This document shows, in pieces, positions 1-9,700 of a DNA stretch of 34,584 bases (positions are counted from its first letter, which is position 1; each line of letters begins with the position of its first letter). The stretch is taken from contig JAGALS010000077.1 of the NCBI GenBank assembly GCA_017625065.1, positions 1 to 34,584 on the forward strand, read 5' to 3'. The notes under the pieces are model-generated. The model was not told the DNA's origin, made no database searches, and saw only the letters and a list, made by a program, of their open reading frames with translations. This DNA is from Clostridia bacterium. GTDB taxonomy: Bacteria; Bacillota; Clostridia; Oscillospirales; CAG-272. Both the position numbers and the translations under genes were made by a program.

Positions 1-2
1 CG

Positions 3-587
3 CCCGACGATCCCGACAGCTTCATTGAAGCACCCGCCGACGGCGCCGGAGATCAGGACCCCGAGGTGTACGGCGTTTACGAGGCGCTTTGCGATACGCT
101 GGCAAGCGCGACGGTCTATACGATGGATCTGTATATGAATGATCTGCCCTATTTGGTTTATGAGACCGACGGAGAGGGACAGTATGCCGCAATGTACGAG
201 GAGGATGCTTTTTATGAGGTGTGGAGCGTAAACGGTCAAGGATACAAGTGTCAGGATGAGGGAGAGGTGACACAGATCGAGATCGACGAAGGGGTGCTGC
301 AAGCCTTTGAAACGATGCAAATGATGGTATTGGTCATTTCCGACCCGATCTCGGGCGATCTGATGACCGATCTTGTGCTGACAGAGGAGGAAGACGGGCT
401 TGTGTTGACCTTTACCGCCGGATATGAGGATGTGACCAATTATTATACGATCGCGTTTGATGCACAAATGACAAGCGTTTATTTCTGCATTTGCACCGCA
501 ACAGACACAGAGGTGGATACGGTTGTTGAATATTTCCTTGATCACATAGGCGACACCGACTTTACGGTGGAAGTGCCGGGCGTGTGA
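3..587 (+). CDS. C-terminal part of an acidic, probably secreted protein (5' end outside window)
   Basis: The frame is open from the first full codon of the window to the TGA at 585-587, so the true start lies upstream; about 194 residues are visible. The protein is very rich in Asp and Glu, begins with a Pro/Asp/Ala-rich low-complexity stretch that resembles the linker after a lipoprotein signal peptide, and continues with alternating hydrophobic and acidic segments typical of a beta-rich extracellular domain. No catalytic motif or known family is recognised. It is followed by a palindromic repeat element and a convergent AraC regulator, so it ends its transcription unit. The coding frame is confident; the function is unknown. 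Confidence 0.75.
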   Translation, partial: PDDPDSFIEAPADGAGDQDPEVYGVYEALCDTLASATVYTMDLYMNDLPYLVYETDGEGQYAAMYEEDAFYEVWSVNGQGYKCQDEGEVTQIEIDEGVLQAFETMQMMVLVISDPISGDLMTDLVLTEEEDGLVLTFTAGYEDVTNYYTIAFDAQMTSVYFCICTATDTEVDTVVEYFLDHIGDTDFTVEVPGV

Positions 588-622
588 TCCCGCACGTGAT
601 GAAATTTTAGCAAAACGCATAT

Positions 623-742
623 AAAAAGCCTTCCCCAGTGGGGGAAGGTGGCACGCGAAGCGTGACGAATGAGGTGTTTTAACAGAGAACTCCTCATCCA
701 CCACTTCGTGGTCCCCCTTCTCCCACAGGAGAAGGCGTTTTT
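623..742. repeat. Imperfect palindromic (MITE-like) intergenic repeat, copy A
   Basis: A 120-bp element begins AAAAAGCCTTCCCC and ends GAAGGCGTTTTT. Its two halves are imperfect inverted complements over about 50 bp, and each arm holds its own small hairpin (CCCCAGTGGGG, CACGCGAAGCGTG, CCACTTCGTGG). It fills the gap between two convergent genes and could act as a bidirectional terminator. The same design, with different arm sequences, recurs at 10071-10230 and 19661-19811. It has no coding potential. Confidence 0.7.
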
Positions 743-754
743 GTTTAAAATCAA

Positions 755-1630
755 TTACAATTGCGTCTTGAGCTGCTGCAGATGCTTGTAGGGCGTCACG
801 CCTACGATGCTGCGGTAGGTGTAAATAAAATAGGAAATGCTGTTATAGCCGCACCGTGTGGCGACCTCGCTGATGCTGAACCCGCCCTTTGCCAGCATCT
901 TTTGTGCGTGGTCGATGCGCAGCTTATTCAGATATTTTTTGAACGGCATACCCGTCACTTCCTTGAAGGTCCTTGAAAAATAGCTGTAGCTCAACCCCAT
1001 ACTGCGGGCAAGCTCGGTCTCATTGATATCTTCCGCGTAATGCACGCGCATATATACGATCACGCGGTAGATCAGCTCCGTGACACTGTTGCTGATCTGG
1101 GGGAGAGCGCTTGTATCGCCTTTGCACAGCAGCACAAGTAAAAGCTCCATTGCCTTCAGCTTGAGTGTAAGATCTGATGCAAAGGTATCGCTTTCCAGCT
1201 CCCGGATCATCGAATCAAGAAGCCGTGAGACGTCGCTGTTTTCAAGCTCCTCGCGCGTGTACAGGAGCTTTTGCTCCAGCCTGCCGAGCGAAAAGAGCAG
1301 CATATATTTGGCGCCCTCGTTCATTTTTGTGAAATTGAGGTATGCGGTTGGCGGCACCTTGATCACGTAATAGGCGCTTTCCTCGTCGCTTTGCGAGAAC
1401 ACGTAATGCACCGCGTTTGACGGAAAAAGGATCAGGTCTCCCTGTTGCAGGGTGTGCTCCTTGCCGTCAACGATCGCTGTGAAAGTGCCGCTTTTGATAA
1501 GCAAAAGCTCCACCGTGTTGTGAATGTGCGCTCTGCAAGCGACGGCGTGGGGCTTGTTTTTTTGCAAAAAGAATTCGATCTCGTTGCCCATAGCGCGCGG
1601 GCGCTCGACCGTGAAATCTGCCGTTTGCAT
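755..1630 (-). CDS. AraC-family transcriptional regulator with N-terminal cupin sensor
   Basis: The 291-aa protein has the standard two-domain AraC layout. Residues about 10-100 form a cupin-type ligand-binding domain (HNTVELLLIKSG and ALHYVF-like motifs). Residues about 185-285 carry two helix-turn-helix units: ETELARSMGLSYSYFSRTFK, then SISEVATRCGYNSISYFI and the typical VGVTPYKH end. A GAAAGGAACC ribosome site precedes the ATG. It is divergent from the Gfo/Idh/MocA pair, so it most likely controls those genes in response to a sugar or sugar derivative (inference). A perfect 7-bp inverted repeat overlaps its own -10 box. Family assignment is firm; the ligand is unknown. Confidence 0.93.
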   Translation of the reverse strand: MQTADFTVERPRAMGNEIEFFLQKNKPHAVACRAHIHNTVELLLIKSGTFTAIVDGKEHTLQQGDLILFPSNAVHYVFSQSDEESAYYVIKVPPTAYLNFTKMNEGAKYMLLFSLGRLEQKLLYTREELENSDVSRLLDSMIRELESDTFASDLTLKLKAMELLLVLLCKGDTSALPQISNSVTELIYRVIVYMRVHYAEDINETELARSMGLSYSYFSRTFKEVTGMPFKKYLNKLRIDHAQKMLAKGGFSISEVATRCGYNSISYFIYTYRSIVGVTPYKHLQQLKTQL

Positions 1631-1668
1631 AGATGGTTCCTTTCAAAATCGCAAATTTTTGATATTTT

Positions 1669-1689
1669 TTGCTATTTTTATTATAGCAA
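1669..1689. promoter_or_regulatory. Candidate operator palindrome between the AraC regulator and the oxidoreductases
   Basis: TTGCTAT-N7-ATAGCAA is a perfect 7-bp inverted repeat that overlaps the -10 box of the leftward regulator gene and lies upstream of the rightward operon. The position suits autoregulation or joint control, but AraC proteins usually bind direct repeats, so another regulator is possible. Confidence 0.45.
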
Positions 1690-1708
1690 ATCGTTTTGAA
1701 TTTGTCTA
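1680..1708 (-). promoter_or_regulatory. Promoter of the AraC regulator gene
   Basis: On the minus strand TAGACA and TATAAT are separated by 17 bp, and TGC before the -10 gives an extended -10. Transcription would start about 50 bp upstream of the regulator's ATG. Confidence 0.6.
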
Positions 1709-1772
1709 CAATAAAATTGAAGCTGTTTTGGCTTTTATTTTACCCGTGTGCGGGGATTTTAAGGAGGATGTT

Positions 1773-2858
1773 ATGGAAAGAATCGTAAAAATCGGTATTA
1801 TCGGCTGCGGCGGAATCGCAAACGGCAAGCATATGCCTTCTCTTGCAAAGCTGAAGAACGTACAGATGGTGGCGTTTTGTGATATTGTGTTAGAGCGCGC
1901 GCAAAAGGCAAAGGAAAAGTACGGCACGCCCGATGCGAAGGTGTATGAGGATTACCGTGAGCTTCTGAAGGACAAAGAGATCGAGGTCGTTCACGTCCTG
2001 ACGCCCAATTTGGAGCACGCGCAGATCTCGGTCGACGCGCTTTACGCAGGCAAGCACGTGATGTGCGAAAAGCCTATGGCAAAGACCGCCGCTGACGCGA
2101 AAAGAATGCTTGACGCGGCAAAGGCAACGGGCAAGAGATTGACCATCGGCTATCAGCACCGTCACAAGGCGGAAAGCACCTATGCAAAGCAGTACATCGA
2201 AGCGGGCGAGCTTGGCGAGATCTATTACGCGAACTGCCTTGCCATCCGCAGACGCGGCACGCCCAACTGGGGCGTGTTCCTGAACGAAGAGGAGCAGGGA
2301 GGCGGCCCGATCATCGATATCGCCACGCACTCTCTGGATCTCACGCTCTACCTGATGAACAACTACGAGCCCGAAATGGTCGTTGGTAAGACGCACAAAA
2401 AGATGGAGCATCCCGAAGCGGGCAACCCGTGGGGCGACAACGGTGTCAGTACCACGCCGCTTGAGGAGGCCGCCTGCGCCTTCATTCGTATGAAGAACGG
2501 CGCAACCATCCTGCTTGAGACCAGCTGGGCGCTCAACACCGCCGAGCCCGTGCAGGAGGGTAGCTGCGTTCTGTGCGGCAGCCGCGCGGGCTTGCAGATC
2601 AAGAATAATCAGCTGAAGATCAATAAGGTCGAATTCGACCGCCCCGTCAACATTGACGTGGATACCAAGGCAGGGGGCGTTGCGTTCTATGAGGGAGCAA
2701 AGGGCTCGGCCGCCGAGATCGAGGCGGCAAGATGGATCCGCTCGATCATTGATGACACCGACCCCGTCGTGCTGCCCGAGCAGGCATACGTCGTGTCTCA
2801 GATCCTGGAGGCCATTTACGAATCCTCTAAGACGGGAAAGGCGGTGTACTTCGATTGA
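1773..2858 (+). CDS. Gfo/Idh/MocA-family NAD(P)-dependent oxidoreductase
   Basis: This 361-aa protein belongs to the family that oxidises or reduces sugars, inositols and related polyols with NAD(P). The N-terminal Rossmann motif GIIGCGGIANGKH lies at residues 8-20, and the family signature CEKP, with its conserved Lys100, follows the cofactor domain. The alpha/beta C-terminal domain includes GGGPIIDIATHSLDL, the conserved His-containing helix. The start is fixed by AAGGAGG seven bases before the ATG at 1773; an upstream extension of the frame has no ribosome site. It overlaps the next gene by 4 bp (TTGA), so the two are translationally coupled. The substrate is unknown; the nearby rhamnosidase-like enzyme suggests a plant sugar derivative. 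Confidence 0.92.
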   Translation: MERIVKIGIIGCGGIANGKHMPSLAKLKNVQMVAFCDIVLERAQKAKEKYGTPDAKVYEDYRELLKDKEIEVVHVLTPNLEHAQISVDALYAGKHVMCEKPMAKTAADAKRMLDAAKATGKRLTIGYQHRHKAESTYAKQYIEAGELGEIYYANCLAIRRRGTPNWGVFLNEEEQGGGPIIDIATHSLDLTLYLMNNYEPEMVVGKTHKKMEHPEAGNPWGDNGVSTTPLEEAACAFIRMKNGATILLETSWALNTAEPVQEGSCVLCGSRAGLQIKNNQLKINKVEFDRPVNIDVDTKAGGVAFYEGAKGSAAEIEAARWIRSIIDDTDPVVLPEQAYVVSQILEAIYESSKTGKAVYFD

Positions 2859-3814
2859 AGGTAGCGATCTGCGGTGTCTGGCACGTTCACGCGGCGGACT
2901 ACACCAAAAAGGCGATGGAGCTTGGCGAGGTCGTCGGCTTTTATGAAAGAGAGGACGGCATTGCCGCGGACTTTGCCGAAAAATTTGACCTTCCGCGTTT
3001 TGAAACACTTGACGCGCTTTTAAAGAGCGACGCCGAGGGCGTTATCGTTTGCAGCGCTACGAGTGATCACGCCGAGGATATGGTGCGGATCGCCAAGGCA
3101 AAAAAGCACATCTTCACCGAAAAGGTGCTGGCGCTCAGCGACGAGGACTGCGCAAAGGTGGAACAGGCAGTGCGAGAAAACGGTGTCACCTTTACGATCT
3201 CACTGTTCCAGAAATATCAGGGTCCGCAAATGACGATCAAGGAGATCGTTGATAGCGGCGAGCTTGGAAAGATCAATTACGTGCGCTTTCGCAACTGCCA
3301 TTCGGGCAGCATCCGCAATTGGCTCCCCGCGCATTTTTACAATGCCGAGCAATGCGGGGGCGGCGCGATGATCGATCTTGGCGCGCACGGTATGTACCTG
3401 ATCCATTGGCTGCTCGGTATGCCGTGCTCGGCAAGCTCTGCGCTGACGCTCAGCTGCGAAAATGCGGATACGTTAGCTAAAAATGTTGACCGCGTAGAGG
3501 ATAATGCCGTTACCGTAATGGGCTTTGAAAACGGTGCGATCGCCGTCAACGAAACGGGCTTTGTATCTGCCATTTCTCCAAAGATTTTCGAGGTCCACGG
3601 CGAAGCGGGATACGTCCGTATGGAGGGCGCTTCGGTGGTCAAATGCACCAAAGCCACGGGCAAGGAGCAGCTCACGGTCACGGTGAGGGAATCCCTTCCC
3701 CCACCGATCGAGCAGTTCCTGACGGGAAAGATCCTTGACGGATGCTCGCTGGACGAAGCGAAGGCGCTCACGCATATGATGGTTATGACGTACAGGAGTG
3801 CCAATTGCCGATGA
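2855..3814 (+). CDS. Second Gfo/Idh/MocA-family oxidoreductase, with unusual cofactor motif
   Basis: This 319-aa protein is coupled to the gene before it: its TTG start overlaps that gene's TGA stop. It has the family fold, including the helix CGGGAMIDLGAHGMYLIHWL and the long C-terminal sheet domain. It departs from the consensus at two key places. The nucleotide loop reads AICGVWHVHAAD rather than GxGxxG, and the signature EKP reads TEKVLA (Lys90 kept, Pro lost). The protein may therefore bind cofactor differently, act on an already bound sugar acid, or pair with its neighbour. No internal start has a better ribosome site, and the reading begins directly with the first beta strand, which supports TTG. 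Confidence 0.85.
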   Translation: MKVAICGVWHVHAADYTKKAMELGEVVGFYEREDGIAADFAEKFDLPRFETLDALLKSDAEGVIVCSATSDHAEDMVRIAKAKKHIFTEKVLALSDEDCAKVEQAVRENGVTFTISLFQKYQGPQMTIKEIVDSGELGKINYVRFRNCHSGSIRNWLPAHFYNAEQCGGGAMIDLGAHGMYLIHWLLGMPCSASSALTLSCENADTLAKNVDRVEDNAVTVMGFENGAIAVNETGFVSAISPKIFEVHGEAGYVRMEGASVVKCTKATGKEQLTVTVRESLPPPIEQFLTGKILDGCSLDEAKALTHMMVMTYRSANCR

Positions 3815-3822
3815 TAAGATTT

Positions 3823-3863
3823 AAGCCCCTTGGCTACTTAAAAGTAGCCAAGGGGCTTTTTTG
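3823..3863 (+). terminator. Rho-independent terminator of the oxidoreductase operon
   Basis: AAGCCCCTTGGCTACTT pairs with its exact reverse complement across a short loop and is followed by TTTTTT. It starts nine bases after the stop codon of the second oxidoreductase. Confidence 0.9.
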
Positions 3864-3875
3864 TGCTTGCTTTAT

Positions 3876-3904
3876 TGACTTTGCGCGGCGGATGTGTTAC
3901 GATA
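3876..3904 (+). promoter_or_regulatory. Promoter of the YbaK-HtrA-esterase operon
   Basis: TTGACT and TACGAT with 17-bp spacing lie just after the preceding terminator and about 95 bp before the first start codon. No regulator site is visible. Confidence 0.65.
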
Positions 3905-3999
3905 ATAGCAAGAAAACAATTGAAAGCACAAAGCAATGGGCAAATCATCCTTGAAGCCTACGGTTGCTTTGAGGAATAAGTAGATAAAGGAGATCAAAA

Positions 4000-4473
4000 A
4001 TGTCGGTAGAAAGTGTAAGAAAGCTGTTTTCTGATGCGGGGCTTGAGGACCTTGTTTTGTATAGTGAGATCGTTTCGGATACGGTCGAAAACGCGGCGGC
4101 GATGATCGGCTGCGAGCCGCGGCAGATCGCCAAAACGATGTCCTTTCTGCAGGGCGATGCGGCGGTCGTGATCGTCGCAAGCGGCGACGCGAAGATCGAT
4201 AACGGCAAATACAAGGCGGAGTTCGGGACAAAGGCAAGGATGATCCCACACGATGAGGCAGAGCACTACACGGGGCATCTGCCGGGCGGCATCTGCCCGT
4301 TTGCGCTGAGGGAAAACGTCAGCGTTTTTCTGGACGAGTCGCTGAAAAGATTTGACGTTGTTTACACGGGCGGCGGCGATGAGCACAACACCGTCAAGGT
4401 GACGATCCCACAGCTTGAGCAATACTCGTGTTATCAAAAATGGATAGACGTATGCAAAAATTGGAACGATTGA
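4000..4473 (+). CDS. YbaK/EbsC-family aminoacyl-tRNA deacylase
   Basis: The 157-aa protein is full length for the YbaK/ProX family, whose members hydrolyse mischarged tRNA such as Cys-tRNA(Pro) in the cytoplasm. The conserved catalytic-site lysine is in RQIAKTMSF at Lys45. GGICPFAL (near residue 95) and [13 protein letters not shown] (near 125) match the family's substrate-pocket loops. The start has the ribosome site AAAGGAG ten bases upstream. It leads an operon whose second gene begins 12 bp after its stop. The precise tRNA and amino acid edited cannot be told from sequence alone. Confidence 0.88.
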   Translation: MSVESVRKLFSDAGLEDLVLYSEIVSDTVENAAAMIGCEPRQIAKTMSFLQGDAAVVIVASGDAKIDNGKYKAEFGTKARMIPHDEAEHYTGHLPGGICPFALRENVSVFLDESLKRFDVVYTGGGDEHNTVKVTIPQLEQYSCYQKWIDVCKNWND

Positions 4474-4485
4474 GGGAGTTTTGAT

Positions 4486-5955
4486 ATGAAAAAGATACGG
4501 TTTTTGGCGCTTGCGCTGTGCCTTGTACTGCTCTTTTGCTCCTGCGCCGCGCTGCAGGGACCGCAGGGCCTGCAGGGCATCCAAGGTGAGAAGGGTGAGC
4601 AAGGCGAGCAGGGCATCCAGGGTGAGCAGGGTATACAGGGCGAGCAAGGCCCCAAGGGCGAACAAGGTGAGCAAGGCTTGCAAGGCCCACAAGGCGAGCA
4701 GGGCATCCAGGGCGAGCAAGGCGTGCAAGGTGAGCAAGGCGTGCAAGGCCCGCAGGGCGTCCAGGGTCCCCAAGGTGAGCAGGGCGAACAGGGCGAGCAG
4801 GGCGAGACGGGAAAATCCGCCTATCAATTGTATTGCGAAAAATACAATTACACCGGCACCGAGGAGCAGTGGCTCGCAGAGGTCCACGAGAAGCTGAACC
4901 GCCTTGATTCCGAGGATATCTACAACATCGCAAAGGAAGCGACCGTCACCGTGCGTGTGTACAATTACAGCGGCGAGCTACGCGGCTCGGGCAGCGGATT
5001 TTTCATCGACGGAGAGGGAACGCTTGCAACGGCGCATCACGTGATCGACGGCGCGCATTCGATGAAGATCGAGACCTTTTACGGCAAAAGCTACGACGTT
5101 GAGACCGTAATCGGCTTTGACAAGGTGCGCGATATCGCGCTCTTGCGCGTAAAGGATGTTAAGGACAATGCGTTTTTGAAGACGACCGACAGCGTGACCC
5201 CGGGCGAAACGGCGTATTCGTTCGGCTGCTCGCTCGGTATCTTAAGCGGGTCGTTTGCATCGGGCGTGATCGCGGCACCCTTGCGCGAAAAGGCGGTCGG
5301 TGAAGGTACGACCGAAGTTTTCAAGGAGCTGCAATACACCGCGCCCGTGTCGCAGGGCAACAGCGGCGGCCCCATTCTCAACGCGAAGGGCGAGGTCATG
5401 GGCATCGTGACCTGGGGCTATACCGTTGGCAACAGTCTGAGCTTTGCCACGCACATTTCCGAGCTCGACACCTTAGACCGTACTTATATGAAGTCCGTGG
5501 CGGATTTTTTTGACGAGACCGAATACTATCGGATCAAATTGCTTGAGGTCCTCAAGGACGAGGCTGAAGCAAACGACACGCAAAGCGCCGCCAACACCGT
5601 CACGTGCGGTGACAGCATCAAGGGCACGAGCCAAAACGATGACGTTGATTTTTATAAGCTCGTGATCGGCGAGGACAGCCATTTCAGCATTGCGTTCGTG
5701 GTCAGCGAGGACACGCTTTTTGCTCCCGCGCTGATCGGCACAGGCGGCGCCATTGAGCTGGAGTGGACGGGCTACGCCGATGAGGAGCTGGTCGTTTGCT
5801 GCGCGACGGTCAGGCTTGCGGCAGGCACGTATTACGTAGGCGTTAACGCGCAAGGAGCAGAGGAGTCCGTGCCGTACGTGCTTTATACCTATTGGGATGC
5901 GTGGGCTGATTACGAGGGCTTTGGCGACGTTACAAACGAGGATATGATTTCTTAA
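4486..5955 (+). CDS. Lipoprotein with collagen-like repeats, HtrA-type serine protease and PPC domain
   Basis: The 489-aa protein is a chimera. Residues 1-20 are a lipoprotein signal (Cys18 or Cys20). Residues 25-109 are about 28 uninterrupted Gly-X-Y triplets, mostly GEQ, GIQ, GVQ and GPQ. Residues 110-135 carry a spacer ending EEQWL, a module often seen after such repeats in Firmicutes. Residues about 140-340 form a trypsin-like HtrA/DegP domain with a complete triad: His185 in ATAHHVI, Asp216 in RDIALL and Ser293 in QGNSGGP. Residues about 360-470 resemble a bacterial pre-peptidase C-terminal (PPC) domain ([10 protein letters not shown]). No PDZ domain is seen. It is probably a surface protease held on a collagen-like stalk. 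It is co-transcribed with the YbaK gene and the esterase. Confidence 0.9.
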   Translation: MKKIRFLALALCLVLLFCSCAALQGPQGLQGIQGEKGEQGEQGIQGEQGIQGEQGPKGEQGEQGLQGPQGEQGIQGEQGVQGEQGVQGPQGVQGPQGEQGEQGEQGETGKSAYQLYCEKYNYTGTEEQWLAEVHEKLNRLDSEDIYNIAKEATVTVRVYNYSGELRGSGSGFFIDGEGTLATAHHVIDGAHSMKIETFYGKSYDVETVIGFDKVRDIALLRVKDVKDNAFLKTTDSVTPGETAYSFGCSLGILSGSFASGVIAAPLREKAVGEGTTEVFKELQYTAPVSQGNSGGPILNAKGEVMGIVTWGYTVGNSLSFATHISELDTLDRTYMKSVADFFDETEYYRIKLLEVLKDEAEANDTQSAANTVTCGDSIKGTSQNDDVDFYKLVIGEDSHFSIAFVVSEDTLFAPALIGTGGAIELEWTGYADEELVVCCATVRLAAGTYYVGVNAQGAEESVPYVLYTYWDAWADYEGFGDVTNEDMIS

Positions 5956-5970
5956 AGGAGATGTAATAGG

Positions 5971-6636
5971 ATGGAACTGACATTGGACGGACTGCGGTAT
6001 CTGATCAGATACCCAAAGGATTACAAGGAAGGGGAAAGATATCCCGTTTTGTTCTTTTTCCACGGCGCGGGAACGCGCGGGAAGGATATGAACAAGCTTT
6101 TGAGTAACCCCTTCTTTACACACATCGAAGCGCACGAGGATTTTCCCTTTATCGTGGTCGCGCCTCTGTGCACCGAGAATACCTGGTTTGATCTGTTCGA
6201 GCGCTTGGAAAAGCTTGTAAAAGAGACCGTCGCCGCCGATTTTGCCGATAGCTCGCGCGTTTACGCGATCGGTGCCAGCATGGGCGGTTACGCCACGTGG
6301 CAGCTTGGTATGAGTCTGCCCGAGATCTTCGCCGCGATCGTGCCCATTTGCGGCGGCGGTATGTATTGGAACGCGCCGCGCCTGAAGAGCGTGCCGGTGT
6401 GGGCATTCCACGGTGAAAAGGACCACGTGGTCTCGGTCGAAGAGACCAAGAAGATGGTCGCCGCGCTCACGCGGGCGGGCGGTGACATCAAAATGACGCT
6501 TTACCCCGAAAACAAGCACGACGCGTGGTCGGATACCTATAAGAACCCCGCGGTGTTTGCTTGGATGCTCTCCCATCAAAAGGGAAGTGCCTCGGCGGAA
6601 AAGGATGCTTTTTCGGACAGCAAGATTTACGGGTGA
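5971..6636 (+). CDS. Alpha/beta-hydrolase esterase (carboxylesterase / PHB-depolymerase-like)
   Basis: The 221-aa protein has the fold's full set of motifs: the oxyanion HGAG segment (residues 31-34), the nucleophile elbow GASMGGYATW with Ser103, an acid in HGEKDHVV (Asp151) and the catalytic His183 in NKHDAW. The closest family resemblance is to small esterases that remove acetyl or feruloyl groups from plant polysaccharides. There is no signal peptide, so it acts in the cytoplasm. AAAGGAG precedes the ATG, and the gap to the upstream protease gene is 15 bp, so they share a transcript. Position next to a rhamnosidase-like gene supports a glycan de-esterification role, which is inference. Confidence 0.87.
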   Translation: MELTLDGLRYLIRYPKDYKEGERYPVLFFFHGAGTRGKDMNKLLSNPFFTHIEAHEDFPFIVVAPLCTENTWFDLFERLEKLVKETVAADFADSSRVYAIGASMGGYATWQLGMSLPEIFAAIVPICGGGMYWNAPRLKSVPVWAFHGEKDHVVSVEETKKMVAALTRAGGDIKMTLYPENKHDAWSDTYKNPAVFAWMLSHQKGSASAEKDAFSDSKIYG

Positions 6637-6656
6637 AGGACGTAGGACTGCTTGCG

Positions 6657-6684
6657 AAGGCTCCCTTTGCACAAGGGAGGCTTT
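6657..6684 (+). repeat. Short palindrome related to the outer arms of the intergenic repeats
   Basis: AAGGCTCCCTT and AAGGGAGGCTT form a hairpin with one mismatch between the esterase and glycosidase genes. It resembles one outer arm of the element at 10071-10230 (CTCCCTTTACACAAGGGAG) and may be a remnant or a solo terminator-like hairpin. Confidence 0.5.
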
Positions 6685-6786
6685 AAAGAAAAGGAAAAGT
6701 GTAGTTTTTCCTCTGTACAGTATAATTGTGGAGGGCATACTGTTGATGAAAACGGTCTGTTGGGATGCCTGAAAAAAGGAGAAAAA

Positions 6787-9700
6787 ATGATGAAGAGAAG
6801 TGATGAGATGGCAAAATTCGATTTTCAAAACCCGCCGCATATCTACGGCGAGGTGGCGTTCTTTTGGTGGCACGGCGACGATATCACAAAAGAAAAGCTT
6901 TCTTGGATATTGGATCAGTTAAAGGATAAGCACATCTGCGGTCTGCAGATCAACTACTGCCACGGCAACAGCGGCGGCAGACAGTGGGGACTGACGATGA
7001 AAAGCAATCCCAAGCCCTTCTCGGATGCTTGGTGGGAGCTTGTCAAATGGTTTGTCGGCGAGTGCAAGCAGTACGGCATTTCGGTGTCACTGAGCGACTA
7101 TACACTTGCTGCGCCCGGGCAGGAATACTTTATGGATTGGGTGCTTGAAAAGCACCCCGAAATGATCGGTCAGCGCCTTGTGAAAAACGATGCGGGCGAG
7201 ATCGTGATCGAAAAGGTGCCCTATTCGATCAGCCCGATGGCGAAGGGCTTTGGCGAGGTCTACGCCGACGAGTTTTACGGCGCGTTTGAGCGCCATTTGC
7301 CAGGCGAGTGCGGCAAGGGGATCAACTTTTTCTTCTCGGACGAGCTGCAGTTCAACGTGCGCGGCAACCTTTGGTGCGACGATTTCAAAGAGGAGTTTTT
7401 GAAGCGCAAGGGATATGACATCACCGAAAAATGGGACGCGATCTTTGAGGACGTCGGCCCCGAAACGCCCAAGATCAGGCTGGATTATTACGACGTGATC
7501 GTGCAGCTTTCCGAGGAGCGCTACTTCAAGCCCGTTTACGATTGGCACGAGCAGCGCGGGATGATCTTTGGCTGCGACCACGGCGGCAGAGGCAAGGACA
7601 TCACCGAATTCGGCGATTATTTCAGAACGATGCGCTGGAACCAAGGCCCCGGAAACGATCAGCCGCGTCTTAGATCGCACATCGTCAGATCCAAGGTCGG
7701 CGTGTCGATCGCGCATATGTACAAGCGCCCCAGAACCTGGCTGGAGGGCTTTTACAGCAGCGGCTGGGATACGGGCTGTGCCGACGTGGCGGATGCCATT
7801 TTCAGAAACTTTGCCCTTGGACACAATCTTTTGTCGCTTCACGGGCTTTACTATTCGACACACGGCAGTATGTGGGAGTGGGCACCGCCCTGCAACCACC
7901 ACCATATGCCCTATTGGGGGCAGATGGGCGATCTGCTTGGATGCACGAAGCGACTTGGTCATCTGATCGCAAACGGTGTGCATTGCTGCGACGTGGCGGT
8001 GCTGTATCCCGTTGCCGCCGCTGAGGCGGACGTTGAAAACGGCAAGGAGGCATCGCAGACCGCCTTTGCCACGGCAACCTTCCTTTACCAGCACGGTGTC
8101 GATTTTGACTTCATTGATTTTGAAAGCATTGAGCGTGCCGAGGTTGAAGACGGCAAGCTTCTTGTTTCGGGCGAGGCATTCCAAACCGTTGTGATCCCGA
8201 ATATGAAGGCGATCCGCTTTGCGATGATGGAAAAGCTGCGCTTGTTTGCCGAGTGCGGCGGACAGGTGATCTTCGTCGGTGATTTGCCTTCGGCAAGTGA
8301 CCGCATCGGCAGAGAGGATGCCGAGCTTGACGCGATCGTGAACAGTATTTTGCAAACGGGCTGCAGGGTCGGCACCGTTGAAGAGGTATTGGAGAAGGTG
8401 CGGCAGCATCACGTAGCCGACTTTGCCTGCGGCTCTCCCGATCCCTACTTCCAGCACCGCCGCATAGAGGGAAAGGATTATTACATCGTTTATCGCGTGC
8501 CGCAGGGCACGATGCTGCGTCTTCGTGCCAAGGGGTATCCCGTTTTGCTTGACCCGTGGAGCGGCAAGCGTATGCGGCTTGGCGAGTACCTTTTCTGTAC
8601 CGAAAGTGCCAAGCGCGGCAAGGCGGACGTTACCGTAATGCCAATGCCCCTTACCGAGCGGGAGCTGCTGATCGTGATGCTGGAGCAGGATAAGGACGAG
8701 TGGGCATCGCTGCCCTTGTACGCGCCTTATACAGAGCAGGACGCGCTCATTACGATGGACGGCGAGTGGGAATGCCGTTTGCAGCCCACGATGGACAACA
8801 CCTACGGCGATTGGCGCTTGCCCGTCGACGGGCAATGGATTGGGGCTGAGGCGCGAGAAATGGAATACGTATGCTCAAATTCTTGCCAAAATGCGCCGAC
8901 CGATGCGGATTGGCAGCGCTCGCTTTACGGAAACGGCACTTATTTCTGGCAGGCACAGGGCGTTCAAGATGAGGCGGCATTGATCGCTGCAAAAGCACCC
9001 GTTGAGGGGATGACGCCCTACCGCTTTTCGATGAGAACGGGCGTGCAGGGCGATGCGGGCTCGCAAAATAGCTACCACGGTCTTAAGGGACTCATTTCGG
9101 ACGAATTCCTTGTGATGGGCGAGAAGAAGGTGAAAAACGCGGGCAGCTCCAGCGCGTACAGTGGGGAAGGACCTTTCTATTTTCTCACCACCGTGACTGT
9201 CGATCAGCCGACGGCGGTCGTTGCCGAGGCAGGGAATTACAAGCCCGACAAAATTTGGATCGACCACCGCGAAACAGAGCTTGGCAAGTGGCAGCTGGAA
9301 CAGGGCAGACACACGGTTTTGCTACGATTCCCAGAGGGTGGCAGAAGCTATTTTGTGCTGAAAAAAGCAAACGGGTACGCGCAAACCGTACCGCTTGCGA
9401 TGCAATGGTATCAAAATCCCGACCTGCTTTTGTTTGACGCGATGCCCGAGCGTTGCGGTCATTATTGCTGGTATCGCTTCAATACACCCCCTGGCGCGGT
9501 GCGTATGAAGGTGCATACAACTCACCCCGTCAAGGCATATATGGACGGAAAAGCCCTGAATGAGATCGGGGAAAATCTGTTTGAGCTGACGGCTGCCGCT
9601 TCGGCGCAGGTACTGCTTTGTGCAAAGCAGACGGCGGGGCAGTACGACACGGCGATCTTTAACGACCCCGTGCAGTTTGAAACGGGAGAGGGCATTTACG

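Noticed and set aside
1524-1772. N-terminal extension of the first oxidoreductase
   Set aside because: The extra residues come from intergenic sequence that contains promoters; the ATG at 1773 has a strong ribosome site and begins at the family's first strand.
4394-4933. Low-complexity minus-strand frames rich in Pro, Cys, Leu or Ala
   Set aside because: They are translations of the antisense of the Gly-X-Y repeat tract.
6652-6786. N-terminal extension of the GH106-like enzyme
   Set aside because: It would include the palindrome at 6657-6684 and has no ribosome site, whereas AAAGGAG precedes 6787.
7087-8835. 582-codon open frame on the minus strand
   Set aside because: It is antisense to the GH106-like gene, whose product has clear family motifs; the minus-strand translation has none.
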